This document shows, piece after piece, positions 48,256 through 57,139 of a stretch of 64,000 bases of DNA (position 1 is the stretch's first letter; each line of letters opens with the position of its first letter). The translations under genes and the position numbers were made by a program. The stretch comes from Microbacterium aoyamense (lineage in GTDB: Bacteria; Actinomycetota; Actinomycetes; Actinomycetales; Microbacteriaceae), in assembly GCF_023155855.1 (NCBI RefSeq), contig NZ_JAKNUT010000001.1, forward strand, positions 930,001 to 994,000. Direction: 5' to 3'. The notes beneath the pieces are model-generated. The model did no database searches, had not been told where the DNA came from, and saw only the letters and a list, made by a program, of their open reading frames with translations.

Positions 48256-49292
48256 CACTTTTCGTTCTGCGTGGTCGTGCGGACCACGGTCACGGTGTCG
48301 TTGACGTTGAGGCCCTTCTTCTTCATGGCGCGGGCTCGCTCGCCGGCGGACCGCAGGCGCGGGTTGACGTACTCGTCGATGCCGAAGTTGATGAGCGAGA
48401 GCGCGACGCCGATCGCGGCGATGCACAGGCCCGGAGGCAGGAACCACCACCACTGGCCCAGGCGGAACGCGCCCTGCGCGCTCGCCCAGTTGAGGATCGT
48501 GCCCCAGTTGTAGGTCGTGACGGGGATGACGCCGATGTACGACAGCGTCGTGAGCCCGATGATCGCCGCGGTCACGGTGCCGACGAAGCTCGCGGCGATG
48601 AGCGCCATGAGGTTCGGGAGCATCTCGACCGTGATGATGCGCCGGAGCGGCTCGCCGTTCGCCTTCGCGGCCTGCACGAAGTCGCGACTGCGCAGCGACA
48701 TCGTCTGCGCGCGCAGGACGCGCGCACCCCATGCCCAGCCGATCAGGCCGAGCACGAGCGCGATCACCCACAGCGGCGGGTCCTCGAACATCGTCGCGAC
48801 GATGATGATGAGCGGGATGCCGGGGATGACGAGGAACACGTTGGTGAGCGCCGATAGGCCCTCGCTGCGCCACCCGCGCAGGTAGCCCGACATCACGCCG
48901 ATCACGATGGCGATGAGGGTCGCGATGATCGCGGCGAGGAAGCCGACGACGATGACGCCCCGCGTGCCGTGGATGACCTGGCTCAGAACGTCCTCGCCGA
49001 TGTGGGTCGTGCCGAGCCAGTGCTCCGCCGAGGGCGGCTGGAATCGCGCGGTGTTGTCGACCTTGGTCGGCGAGTAGGGCGCGAGGACATCGGCGAAGAT
49101 GGCCACGAGCACGAAGAAGCCGAGGATCGAGAGGCCTGCGATCGACTTGCCGTTCTTGAACATCGCGAACGAGGAGCTCAGCTTCGACCAGAAGGTCGGC
49201 TTCTTCGGCGGAGCGGACGGCGTGCGCACGGTCGCGGTCGCGGGGGTGTTGGCCGACCGCTTCGTGACACTGGTGTCGGTGATGGTGTCCAT
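48255..49292 (-). CDS. ABC permease, DppC-like
   Basis: 345 residues. A polar Ser/Thr/Pro/Ala-rich N-terminus (about 1-40) precedes six membrane segments; the loop LRAQTMSLRSRDFVQAAKANG and EMLPNLMALIAA is the DppC/OppC EAA-type region that meets the ATPases. Forms the channel with the permease encoded upstream. The C-terminus ends in a short basic tail. Start at ATG 49292. Confidence 0.9.
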   Translation of the reverse strand: MDTITDTSVTKRSANTPATATVRTPSAPPKKPTFWSKLSSSFAMFKNGKSIAGLSILGFFVLVAIFADVLAPYSPTKVDNTARFQPPSAEHWLGTTHIGEDVLSQVIHGTRGVIVVGFLAAIIATLIAIVIGVMSGYLRGWRSEGLSALTNVFLVIPGIPLIIIVATMFEDPPLWVIALVLGLIGWAWGARVLRAQTMSLRSRDFVQAAKANGEPLRRIITVEMLPNLMALIAASFVGTVTAAIIGLTTLSYIGVIPVTTYNWGTILNWASAQGAFRLGQWWWFLPPGLCIAAIGVALSLINFGIDEYVNPRLRSAGERARAMKKKGLNVNDTVTVVRTTTQNEK

Positions 49293-49294
49293 GC

Positions 49295-50374
49295 TCAGGC
49301 CTCCGTCTGGCGCGTGCGCGGGTCGAGGAATGCGTAGGCGACGTCGGCCAGCAGGTTGGCGACCAGCACCGAGATCGTGATGACGAGGAAGACGCCCTGC
49401 ATGAGCGCGTAGTCCTTCGCATTGGTGGCGTCCAGCAGGAGCTTGCCGACCCCGGGGTAGCTGAAGACGACCTCCATCACGATCGTGCCGCCGACGATGA
49501 AGCCGAGCGCGAGCGCGAAGCTCTGGATCTGCGGAAGCACGGCGTTGCGGGCCGCGTACCGCCACAGCACCCGTCTGTTCGGCATGCCCTTGGCCTGCGC
49601 GACCATCACGTAGTCCTCATCGAGGACCGTGAGCATCATGTTGCGCATGCCCAGCATCCATCCGCCGAGCGACGCGATGACGATGGTCGCCGCCGGCAGG
49701 AAGCCGTGGTGCAGGACGTCGCCGATGAACTCGGCGGAGAACTCGGGTTTCACCCCGACGCCGTACGCCTTGCCGATCGGGAACCAGCCGAGTCCGACCG
49801 AGAAGATCGCGATGGCCATCAGGCCGAGCCAGAAGTACGGGATCGTCGAGAGGAACGTCGTGATCGGGATGAGGGCGTCCAGGCGGCTGCCGCGGCGCCA
49901 GCCGACGATCGCGCCGCCGATCGTGCCGATCGCGAACGCGACGAGGGTCGCGAAGCCGACGAGCAGCACGGTCCAGATGAGGGACTGGCCGATGACCTCG
50001 CTGACGGGCCGCATGCCGTTCAGCAGTGAGATGCCGAGGTCGCCGCGCAGCAGGTGGCCCCAGTACTCGATGTACTGCTGCCACAGGGACTTGTCGGTGT
50101 CGAGTCCGAGCAGGGCCCGCAAGGCCTCGGCCGCCTCGGGCGAGACGTTCCGGTTGCGCGCGAGGTAGGCATCCACCGCGTCGCCCTTCATGAGGCGCGG
50201 CAGGAAGAAGTTGATCGTGATCGCCGCCCACAGAGTGAACAGGTAGAACAGCGCCCGCCCGCCGAGGAACCGCCACGGGATGCGGGAGTGACCCTTCACG
50301 GCGCTCGTTGCCGTGGTTCCGGCCGCGATCGCGTCGAAGTCGGGGGTCGGGATCTGAGGGGCGACGGCGCTCAC
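49295..50374 (-). CDS. ABC permease, DppB-like
   Basis: 359 residues. Six membrane segments, the first preceded by about 38 polar residues. GDLGISLLNGMRPVSEVIGQ, AIGTIGGAIVGWRRGSRLD and the EAA loop DEDYVMVAQAKGMPNRRVLW are characteristic of DppB/OppB. Gene order (binding protein, two ATPases, two permeases) is that of a complete Dpp/Opp-type importer. Start ATG 50374 overlaps the ATPase stop by 4 nt. Confidence 0.92.
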   Translation of the reverse strand: MSAVAPQIPTPDFDAIAAGTTATSAVKGHSRIPWRFLGGRALFYLFTLWAAITINFFLPRLMKGDAVDAYLARNRNVSPEAAEALRALLGLDTDKSLWQQYIEYWGHLLRGDLGISLLNGMRPVSEVIGQSLIWTVLLVGFATLVAFAIGTIGGAIVGWRRGSRLDALIPITTFLSTIPYFWLGLMAIAIFSVGLGWFPIGKAYGVGVKPEFSAEFIGDVLHHGFLPAATIVIASLGGWMLGMRNMMLTVLDEDYVMVAQAKGMPNRRVLWRYAARNAVLPQIQSFALALGFIVGGTIVMEVVFSYPGVGKLLLDATNAKDYALMQGVFLVITISVLVANLLADVAYAFLDPRTRQTEA

Positions 50375-51180
50375 TTCTCACCTCCGAGAATGCCTGCTGC
50401 GTGCGCGAAGAAGGAGTCCGGATCGGGGGATGCCGCGCGCAGCTCCTGTGTGTACGGGTTCTGCGGACGCAGGATGACGTCGTCCGCCGGTCCGCGCTCG
50501 ACGACTCGACCCTGGTTCAGGACGAGGATCTCGTCGCTGAAGTGCCGCGCGGTCGCGAGGTCGTGCGTGATGTAGAGCACGCCCAGGCCCTCTTCGCGCT
50601 GCAGGTCGGCGAGCAGGTTGAGCACGCCGAGCCGGATCGACACGTCGAGCATCGAGACCGGCTCGTCGGCGACGAGGATCTGCGGACGGGATGCCAGGGC
50701 CCGCGCGATCGCGACGCGCTGACGCTGACCACCCGAGAGCTCGTGCGGGCGGCGGTCGATGACCTTGTCGGCGTCGAGGCGCACGCGGTCGAGCAGGCGG
50801 CGCACTTCGTCGTCGAGCTGGTCCTTGGGCACGACCTTGTCGAGCTCGAGCGGGCGCTGCACGGCGTAGCGGATGGTGTGGTAGGGATTCAGCGACGCGA
50901 AGGGGTCCTGGAAGACCATCCGCAGTTGCTGACGGTACCGGCGCAGACCCTTGCCGCTCGTGGGGATCGGCGCGCCGTCGAGCCGCACCTCGCCGCTCGA
51001 CGGCGTCTCGAGCTGCGTGAGGATTTTGGCGATGGTCGACTTGCCGCTGCCGGACTGGCCGACGAGGCCGATGGTCTGGCCCGACTGGAGCGTGAAGCTC
51101 ACGTCGTCGAGGGCCTTGATCTGTCCGGCGCCGCGGACGGAGTAGATCTTGGTGACGGCGTCGAATTCGAGGACGGTCAT
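50371..51180 (-). CDS. ABC ATP-binding protein, DppF-like
   Basis: 269 residues. Walker A GQSGSGKST, Q-loop MVFQDPFASLNP, signature [10 protein letters not shown], Walker B ILVADEPVSMLD and switch His YITHDLATA are all intact. C-terminal oligopeptide-ABC extension NPYTQELRAASPD is present. Translationally coupled: ATG 51180 overlaps the end of the other ATPase gene by 4 nt. Confidence 0.93.
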   Translation of the reverse strand: MTVLEFDAVTKIYSVRGAGQIKALDDVSFTLQSGQTIGLVGQSGSGKSTIAKILTQLETPSSGEVRLDGAPIPTSGKGLRRYRQQLRMVFQDPFASLNPYHTIRYAVQRPLELDKVVPKDQLDDEVRRLLDRVRLDADKVIDRRPHELSGGQRQRVAIARALASRPQILVADEPVSMLDVSIRLGVLNLLADLQREEGLGVLYITHDLATARHFSDEILVLNQGRVVERGPADDVILRPQNPYTQELRAASPDPDSFFAHAAGILGGEK

Positions 51181-52001
51181 CGGTGGACCACCCCCCTCTC
51201 TCCGGTGAGGCGTGGGAACGACGAGAGCAGGGTGCGCGTGTACTCGTCCTGCGGGTCGGTCCAGATCCGCTCCGCCGTGTCGAGCTCGACGATCTCGCCT
51301 TCGCGCATGATGGCGATGCGGTCGCTGATCTCGAGCAGGAGCGGCAGGTCGTGCGTGATGAAGATCACGGAGAAGCCGAACTCGTGGCGCAGGTGCGAGA
51401 TCTGACGCAGGATCTCGCGCTGCACGAGGACGTCGAGGGCCGTCGTGGGCTCGTCCATCACCATGAGCTGCGGTCGCAGCGCGAGCGCCATCGCGATCAT
51501 GACGCGCTGGCGCATGCCGCCGGACAGCTCGTGCGGGTACGAGCGATAGCGCTGCGCACCGACTTTGACGATCTCGAGCAGCTCGACGACCGCGGCGCGG
51601 CGCTCCTTGCGAGAGAGCTGAGGGCGGTGGACCTCGAAGACGTCCTCGAGCTGCGAGCCGATGGTGGCGACGGGATTGAGGGAGTTCATCGCACCCTGGA
51701 AGACCATCGAGATCTTGTCCCAGCGGAAGCGCTGCATCTCCTCGACGTCGAGGTTGTTGACGTCGATGTCGTCGCCGCTCGCGTCGTGGAAGAGGACCGA
51801 GCCGCTCGTGATGACGGCCGGGGGTTTGAGCAGACGCTGGACGCCGTAGGCGAGGGTGGTCTTGCCGCACCCGCTCTCGCCGGCGAGACCGAGGATCTCG
51901 CCGCGCTGGAGCTCGAGGGTGAGGTTCTTGACCGCCTGCACGGGGGGATCGACGTCGTAGACAACGGAGAAGTCGTGGACGGAGAGCAGGGGATCGCTCA
52001 T
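51177..52001 (-). CDS. ABC ATP-binding protein, DppD-like
   Basis: 274 residues. Walker [11 protein letters not shown]-loop [13 protein letters not shown], signature [10 protein letters not shown], Walker [13 protein letters not shown] and [10 protein letters not shown] with the switch His. The C-terminal [12 protein letters not shown] is the oligopeptide-type tail. It pairs with the DppF-like subunit. It is separated from the binding-protein gene by a 77-nt gap with a 15-bp hairpin. Confidence 0.93.
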   Translation of the reverse strand: MSDPLLSVHDFSVVYDVDPPVQAVKNLTLELQRGEILGLAGESGCGKTTLAYGVQRLLKPPAVITSGSVLFHDASGDDIDVNNLDVEEMQRFRWDKISMVFQGAMNSLNPVATIGSQLEDVFEVHRPQLSRKERRAAVVELLEIVKVGAQRYRSYPHELSGGMRQRVMIAMALALRPQLMVMDEPTTALDVLVQREILRQISHLRHEFGFSVIFITHDLPLLLEISDRIAIMREGEIVELDTAERIWTDPQDEYTRTLLSSFPRLTGERGVVHR

Positions 52002-52036
52002 CGCTTCGGGTTCGCTTTCGTGAGTGCTGACGTGGC

Positions 52037-52070
52037 AGGCGGGGCGGATGCTGTGGCATCCGCCCCGCCT
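52037..52070 (-). terminator. Hairpin between binding-protein and ATPase genes
   Basis: AGGCGGGGCGGATGC (52037-52051) and GCATCCGCCCCGCCT (52056-52070) form a perfect 15-bp stem, loop TGTG, immediately after the binding-protein stop. As part of a continuous operon it probably acts as attenuator or stabiliser, leaving more message for the binding protein than for the transporter. Confidence 0.8.
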
Positions 52071-52078
52071 GTGTCACA

Positions 52079-53734
52079 TCATTCGGCGGGCTGCAGCTTG
52101 GTCAGAACCTGCACGATCGCCGGCTGCGTCGGGTCGGCCGAAGCGTACTGGTCGTCCTCCGACGGCCATCCGACGTAGTTGCGGGTGTTGAACTCGCCCA
52201 GGAGCGGGTGCGCGCCGAGCGGGATGACGGGCACGTTCTCGACGTACGCCTTCTCGATGACGGCGAGCGCGGCCTCACGGTCGGCGTCGGACGACGCGTT
52301 CGCGTACGTGTTCAGCGCCTCGGTGACCGCGGGGTCGTCGAAGCGGCCGAAGTTGAACGCGGCCTTTCCGTCGACGATCCACTTCGGGTCCATCGACGAC
52401 GTGTACAGGCCGTACGCGTTGCCGGTGTCCTCGAGCCAGTGGATGATCGCCTGGAAGGTGCCCTCCTGACGTGCGGCGTCCCAGCCGCCCCAGTCGGGCT
52501 GGTCGACCTTGACGTCGATGCCGAGGCCCTCCTTGAGCTCCTCCGCGATGAGCGCCTGCTCGGTGTTCCAGTCGCTCCATCCGGCGGGGACGGAGATCGA
52601 GAACGTGACGGCCTCGCCGTCCGGGTCGACGAGCGCGTCGCCGTTCCACGTGTAGCCGGCGTCCGTGAGGATCTGGCGCGCCTTCTCGATGTCGACCGAG
52701 TACTCCTCGCCCTGGTACTCGGGGATGATCTCGCCCTCGAGCAGGTTGCCGAGACCCGTGACGCTCCAGATCGCCTCGCTCGCACCCTCGCGGGCGATGT
52801 CGACGTAGGCCTGGCGGTCGATCGTCCACGCGAGCGCCTCGCGCAGCGCGACGTTGTTGAACGGCTTGGTCTGCAGGTTCATGAACAGCGTGCCCGCGCC
52901 CGCGGTCGGCGAGGCGAGGAACTTGTTGTGCTCGGGGTCCGCCGAGAGGTAGCTGTCCTCGATCTGCGGGATGAACGCCTGCGCCCAGTCCGCCTCGCCC
53001 GTCGCGAGTGCGGTCGTGAGTGCCGCGTTGTCGCCGTACGAGACGTAGTGAAGCTCGGGAACCGCGAGCTCGCCGCCCCAGTAGTCGGGGTTCGCCGTCA
53101 GGGTGACCGACTCGGTCGTCCACGAGTCCATGACGTACGGACCGGTGCCCACGACCTGGCCCTCGCCCGTGATCGGGTCGGTGTTCGGGTCCGCGATGTC
53201 CTTCCAGATGTGCTCGGGCACGATCTGGAAGTGCAGCACGCGCGCCTGCTGCGTGTACTTCGAGTTGTTGAAGTCGAGCGTGACGGTGTCGCCGTCGACG
53301 CTCACGCTCTTCAGGTCGAAGGCGTTCGTGTCGTTCAGCTTGCCGTCGAGCACCTGCTGGAACGAGAAGGCGATGTCTTCTGCGGTGAAGTCCTCGCCGT
53401 CGCTCCAGGTGACGCCGCTGCGCGCCTTCGCGGTGAGCTGGGTGTAGTCGTCGTTCCAGGTGACCTCTTCGGCCAGCCAGGGTGTCGTGCCGAGGTCGCC
53501 GGTCGGGTTGAGGAGCGCCATCGACTCGAAGATGACCTTGCCGTAGCCGTACTTGGAGGCGGACGAGTCGCCGAGGTACGGGTTGTTCGACTCGGTCGAG
53601 ATCGCGCCGTCGGGCTTGGCGATCGTCAGCGCCGCACCGTCGCTGGACGAGCTGTCGGTGCCGCCGCCGGCGCAGCCGGTGAGCACCAGCGCCGTGGCGA
53701 TGCCTGCCGCGGCAAGGGAGGTTCTGAGCCTCAT
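52079..53734 (-). CDS. Family 5 ABC substrate-binding lipoprotein (oligosaccharide or peptide)
   Basis: 551 residues. Lipoprotein signal with LVLTGC (Cys about 21) and a family 5 fold: SGVTWSDGEDFTAEDIAFSF, GTGPYVMDSWTTESVTLTAN, FNNVALREALAWTIDRQAYV. Family 5 proteins bind peptides, nickel or, in many actinobacteria, cello- and xylo-oligosaccharides. The GH3 enzyme in the operon and TetR regulator favour a sugar ligand. ATG 53734 has GAAGGAGA just upstream. Confidence 0.92.
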   Translation of the reverse strand: MRLRTSLAAAGIATALVLTGCAGGGTDSSSSDGAALTIAKPDGAISTESNNPYLGDSSASKYGYGKVIFESMALLNPTGDLGTTPWLAEEVTWNDDYTQLTAKARSGVTWSDGEDFTAEDIAFSFQQVLDGKLNDTNAFDLKSVSVDGDTVTLDFNNSKYTQQARVLHFQIVPEHIWKDIADPNTDPITGEGQVVGTGPYVMDSWTTESVTLTANPDYWGGELAVPELHYVSYGDNAALTTALATGEADWAQAFIPQIEDSYLSADPEHNKFLASPTAGAGTLFMNLQTKPFNNVALREALAWTIDRQAYVDIAREGASEAIWSVTGLGNLLEGEIIPEYQGEEYSVDIEKARQILTDAGYTWNGDALVDPDGEAVTFSISVPAGWSDWNTEQALIAEELKEGLGIDVKVDQPDWGGWDAARQEGTFQAIIHWLEDTGNAYGLYTSSMDPKWIVDGKAAFNFGRFDDPAVTEALNTYANASSDADREAALAVIEKAYVENVPVIPLGAHPLLGEFNTRNYVGWPSEDDQYASADPTQPAIVQVLTKLQPAE

Positions 53735-53820
53735 TGCTTCTCCTTCGTTGGGGGGTGTCAGCGCCGGCGAGCGCCCCGAAGGAGGTCCACGTCGACACTG
53801 AGGTGTGATTGCAACAGCTA

Positions 53821-53838
53821 ACTTACGAGACAGTAAGT
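53821..53838. promoter_or_regulatory. TetR operator between importer operon and regulator
   Basis: ACTTAC (53821-53826) and GTAAGT (53833-53838) form an inverted repeat with a 6-nt centre (GAGACA). It lies in the 159-nt gap between the divergent importer and TetR genes, in the most AT-rich part of the gap. Confidence 0.75.
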
Positions 53839-53893
53839 AGAATGGCAAGTGCGCTTGTGCGGAGCATCCATTCGCCGGGCAAAGAGGAGAACG

Positions 53894-54562
53894 ATGACGT
53901 CCGACAAGCGACAAAGGCCGCGTTCCCGGCCGGGAACAGCGGTGCGCCGCCGAGAGATCTTGACCTCCGCGGTCGAGATCTTCGGCAGCAAGGGCTCGAC
54001 CAACGGCACACTCTCAGAAGTCGCCGATCAGGTCGGGCTCACGCGCGCCGGTGTGCTGCACCATTTCGGCTCGAAGGAGAACCTGCTGCTCGAGGTCCTG
54101 GCCTTCCGTGATCGGTCGGACGTCGCCGATCTCGCCGAGCAGCACATCCCCGGGGGTCCCGAGCTGTTCCTGCACCTCGTGCGCACGGCGTTCGCGAACG
54201 CCCGTCGCCCGGGGATCGTGCAGGCGTTCACCGTCCTGTCGGCGGAGGCCGTCACCGAGGGCCACCCCGCACGGACCTTCTTCGACGATCGCTATTCGAC
54301 GCTGCGTCGCGAGATCGGCGAAGCATTCCGGTCGCTGTGCGCGCAAGAGGGCGTCACCGAGTCCGAGACGGTGGATGCCGCATCCGCCGCGATCCTCGCG
54401 GTGATGGACGGCCTGCAGCTGCAGTGGCTGCTCGATTCCGACACGGTCGAGTTGGGTGAGGCATCCGAGTTCGCCATCCGGGCGATCGTCAACGCGGTTC
54501 TGGCGCCCGGACCCGAGCTGTCGACCTACGTCCGTGCACGGCCCGCCGGACCCCGAACGTAG
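53894..54562 (+). CDS. TetR/AcrR-family regulator of the GH3-importer operon
   Basis: 222 residues. Helix-turn-helix at about 20-65 (EILTSAVEIFGSKGSTNGTL then SEVADQVGLTRAGVLHHFGSK); the C-terminal part, LQLQWLLDSDTVELGE, matches TetR C-terminal dimer regions found beside sugar operons. It is divergent from the importer with a palindrome between. AGGAGA is 7 nt before the ATG. Its last codon overlaps the promoter of the next gene. Confidence 0.9.
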   Translation: MTSDKRQRPRSRPGTAVRRREILTSAVEIFGSKGSTNGTLSEVADQVGLTRAGVLHHFGSKENLLLEVLAFRDRSDVADLAEQHIPGGPELFLHLVRTAFANARRPGIVQAFTVLSAEAVTEGHPARTFFDDRYSTLRREIGEAFRSLCAQEGVTESETVDAASAAILAVMDGLQLQWLLDSDTVELGEASEFAIRAIVNAVLAPGPELSTYVRARPAGPRT

Positions 54563-54571
54563 ACTCTTCGG

Positions 54572-54886
54572 GTGACTCCGGACGTACTCGTCGTTCCCCG
54601 TCGCGGTACGAGGATGTTCCGCGCATGGCTTCTGCGGGCGCTGGCGATCGGCATCCTTCCGCTGCTGTCGATCTCGATCGGCGTGCTGTCCGTCCTCGCG
54701 TTCTCGCAGAACCTGGGCGACGTGAGCGGGTGGCTGCTCGCAGGGCTCGTCGCCGTCGGCATCGCCGGGATCGTCGCGATGCTGGATGCGCGCACCCGCG
54801 TCGCCGGGATCTTCGCCGTCCTCACCACGATCCTGGTCAATCCGCTGACGGCCACACTCCTGCTTCTCCTGCTGGATCTCGCGTGA
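54572..54886 (+). CDS. Small three-span membrane protein, function unknown
   Basis: 104 residues: a short basic start, then three hydrophobic segments (about 17-43, 51-70 and 77-103). TAGACT at 54560-54565, exactly 6 nt before the GTG, is a leaderless promoter located in the stop region of tetR. It overlaps the next gene (GTGA). I do not recognise a family. Confidence 0.72.
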   Translation: MTPDVLVVPRRGTRMFRAWLLRALAIGILPLLSISIGVLSVLAFSQNLGDVSGWLLAGLVAVGIAGIVAMLDARTRVAGIFAVLTTILVNPLTATLLLLLLDLA

Positions 54887-55761
54887 CCGCGCCCGAGCCT
54901 GCAGAGGGTCGACCCGTACGGATTCCGCTCCGTCCGGCGACGATCCTCCTCGTCGCCCTGGTCGTCGTGGCGGTCTCCTTCTTCGTCGTCCTCACTCGCC
55001 TCCCGTGGATCGTCGGTCTGGTCCTCATGCTCGTCGCGGTCGTCGTGACGATCTGGGCGACGCTGAGCGCCGTCGTGCGTCGGAGCCTCTTCGTCGCGCC
55101 TCTCGCGGTCTGCCTCGTCGCCGTCGGCAATCCCGCGGTCCTCGCGGGAGCGGGGGCGTTCGTCGAGCGCAACGTCGGCGTCGTGACGGTCTCGTTCGAC
55201 CGCGGTGTGGTCCCGTGGGCCCTCTACCCCGGCATCGCGGGGTGGGAGGCGCCGCAGGCCCCCGAGGTCGTCGACACACCGGCGCTCGCGCAGACCGTTC
55301 AGCGCGCACTGCGCTCGGCGGTCGGCGCGCTAAGCGCCGACTACGCCTACACGTGGCAGGTCGGTGACGGGCGGGTGGGTATCGCGCCCATCGCGAACGG
55401 CTTCGGCGGCGACTCGATGTTCCAGCGCATCGATGCCCCGCGGTGGACGACGTCGGACTTCGACGAGTCCGCCGAGCAGCGCGCAGCGATCGTGGCGGCC
55501 GCCGCCGCGTCGGCCGCAGAGCTCGGGTTGATGCAGGCCACGGAGGCCGCGGGCGACGTCGACACCGGCGACGGCACCCGGGAGTGGACCGACGAGGGCC
55601 AGACGTTCACGCTCACGCTCGAAGGTCAGCGCGTCGCGCTGAGCTACACAGGCGGGCCGTTCCTCGCGCCGCAGTCGCTGCCCGGCGAGTTCCAGCGTTC
55701 GATGCGCGCGTACGAGGCGCTCACGCTGCCCCCGCCGATCGTGACGCCGAATCTCCCCTGA
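54883..55761 (+). CDS. Membrane protein with extracellular domain, function unknown
   Basis: 292 residues. Two or three membrane segments (about 22-42, 44-68 and 73-93) are followed by about 195 extracellular residues including FERNVGVVTVSFDRGV-like strands, ADYAYTWQVGDGRVGIAPIA and EWTDEGQTFTLTLEGQRVAL. GTG 54883 overlaps the preceding membrane-protein gene. Together they form a two-gene unit just before dcd. No recognised family; likely envelope-related. Confidence 0.72.
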   Translation: MTAPEPAEGRPVRIPLRPATILLVALVVVAVSFFVVLTRLPWIVGLVLMLVAVVVTIWATLSAVVRRSLFVAPLAVCLVAVGNPAVLAGAGAFVERNVGVVTVSFDRGVVPWALYPGIAGWEAPQAPEVVDTPALAQTVQRALRSAVGALSADYAYTWQVGDGRVGIAPIANGFGGDSMFQRIDAPRWTTSDFDESAEQRAAIVAAAAASAAELGLMQATEAAGDVDTGDGTREWTDEGQTFTLTLEGQRVALSYTGGPFLAPQSLPGEFQRSMRAYEALTLPPPIVTPNLP

Positions 55762-55782
55762 GCCGTCGCTAGGCTGGGCGGC

Positions 55783-56388
55783 ATGCTGCTCTCGGACCGC
55801 GACATCCGTCATGAGATCGGGGCGGGCCGTGTCGGCCTCGATCCGTGGGACCCGACGATGGTCCAGCCGTCGAGTGTGGACGTACGCCTCGATCGGTACT
55901 TCCGGCTCTTCGACAACCACAAGTACCCGTTCATCGACCCGGCCGAGGACCAGCCCGAGCTGACGCACCTCATCGAGACGGCGCCCGATGAGCCCTTCAT
56001 CCTGCACCCGGGAGAGTTCGTGCTCGGCTCGACGTTCGAGCAGGTCACGCTCCCCGACGACATCGCGGCGCGGCTCGAGGGCAAGTCGTCGCTCGGACGC
56101 CTCGGACTCCTGACGCACTCGACGGCCGGCTTCATCGACCCGGGCTTCTCGGGCCACGTGACTCTCGAACTGTCGAACGTCGCGACGCTCCCGATCAAGC
56201 TGTGGCCGGGCATGAAGATCGGTCAGCTCTGCTTCTTCCGCCTGTCGTCGCCGGCCGAGAATCCCTACGGCTCCGGCCCGTACGGCAACCGGTATCAGGG
56301 TCAGCGCGGTCCGACGGCATCCCGCTCGTTCCAGAACTTCCTGCGCACCGACGTCGGCGAGACCGACGCGGGCTCGCGGGGCGCGTAG
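55783..56388 (+). CDS. dcd: dCTP deaminase
   Basis: 201 residues of the dUTPase-like fold. Conserved blocks: [43 protein letters not shown] and [18 protein letters not shown], with the catalytic Glu in VTLELSN. It deaminates dCTP to dUTP; actinobacterial homologues are often bifunctional and continue to dUMP. TAGGCT (55770-55775) 7 nt before the ATG gives a leaderless transcript. Confidence 0.95.
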   Translation: MLLSDRDIRHEIGAGRVGLDPWDPTMVQPSSVDVRLDRYFRLFDNHKYPFIDPAEDQPELTHLIETAPDEPFILHPGEFVLGSTFEQVTLPDDIAARLEGKSSLGRLGLLTHSTAGFIDPGFSGHVTLELSNVATLPIKLWPGMKIGQLCFFRLSSPAENPYGSGPYGNRYQGQRGPTASRSFQNFLRTDVGETDAGSRGA

Positions 56389-56389
56389 T

Positions 56390-57139
56390 TCAGACGCCGA
56401 CGACGAGCGCGAGCGACGTGTCGCCGCACGCGAGCACGCCGGCGCCGCCGTCGAGGGGCGCGGCGCCGCCGTGCCCGAGTGAGACGAGTGCGTCGGCGAG
56501 GCCCGGGATGCGCAGGATCGAGCCGGGTTCGCGGCGCGGATCGGTCGACGCCACGACCCTGCCCGACGCGTTGACGACGGTCGCGGAGGCGTGCCCCGAG
56601 CGCAGCACCGGCAGCAGCGCACGCTCGAGTCGGTCGACGAGCGCATCGGCACCGACCACGCCCAGCATGCGACCGCCCACGATGACGGGCGTCGTGATCG
56701 TGACGGTGTAGTCGTCCGTGCAGACGTAGTCGACGTACGGCCCGGTGAGATGACGCGCACCCGTGGATGCCGGAACCCGCCACCACTCGAGCGACGTGTA
56801 GTCACGGAACTGATCGTGCGCGGGGTCGTCGATCGTCGCGAGGCGTCGCGCGTCCGCGCTCGGCCCGCCGAGCCACCATGCGAGGTGCCATTCGGCGTCG
56901 ACCAGCGCTCCGGGGGTCGCGACGAAGCCGGCCCCCGTGAGCAGGGTCTCCCCGCCGACTGCGGGCACCGCGAAGGTCTCGACCAGGGGGTCCACGATGA
57001 CCGCGGTGGGGGAGTCATCCATCGCGAGACGCTCCTCGAGCAGCGCGCGCCAGCCGTCGATCGTCGCGAAGATGTCGTCGATCGTGGCTGCGACGTGGGT
57101 CGCGACCTCAGCGACCGATCTCGTCACCGTCGTCGTCAT
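56390..57139 (-). CDS. Soluble Cache-domain protein
   Basis: 249 residues. The C-terminal half, TGPYVDYVCTDDYTVTITTP then VIVGGRMLGVVGADALVDRL, is a Cache-like sensory fold. No signal peptide, membrane helix, HAMP or output domain is present, so this is a free-standing ligand-binding module, unusual for Cache domains, which normally face outward in receptors. It overlaps the FadR-type regulator gene by 32 nt in the same operon, opposite to the polyamine-type importer, so it may present a ligand to the regulator or act as an inducer sponge; this is inference. Confidence 0.78.
   Translation of the reverse strand: MTTTVTRSVAEVATHVAATIDDIFATIDGWRALLEERLAMDDSPTAVIVDPLVETFAVPAVGGETLLTGAGFVATPGALVDAEWHLAWWLGGPSADARRLATIDDPAHDQFRDYTSLEWWRVPASTGARHLTGPYVDYVCTDDYTVTITTPVIVGGRMLGVVGADALVDRLERALLPVLRSGHASATVVNASGRVVASTDPRREPGSILRIPGLADALVSLGHGGAAPLDGGAGVLACGDTSLALVVGV

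Noticed and set aside
46027-49422. A single 1131-residue protein combining GH3 with an N-terminal extension
   Set aside because: The extension is an Arg/His-rich frame inside the permease gene; the proper GH3 start is 48255 next to the permease stop.
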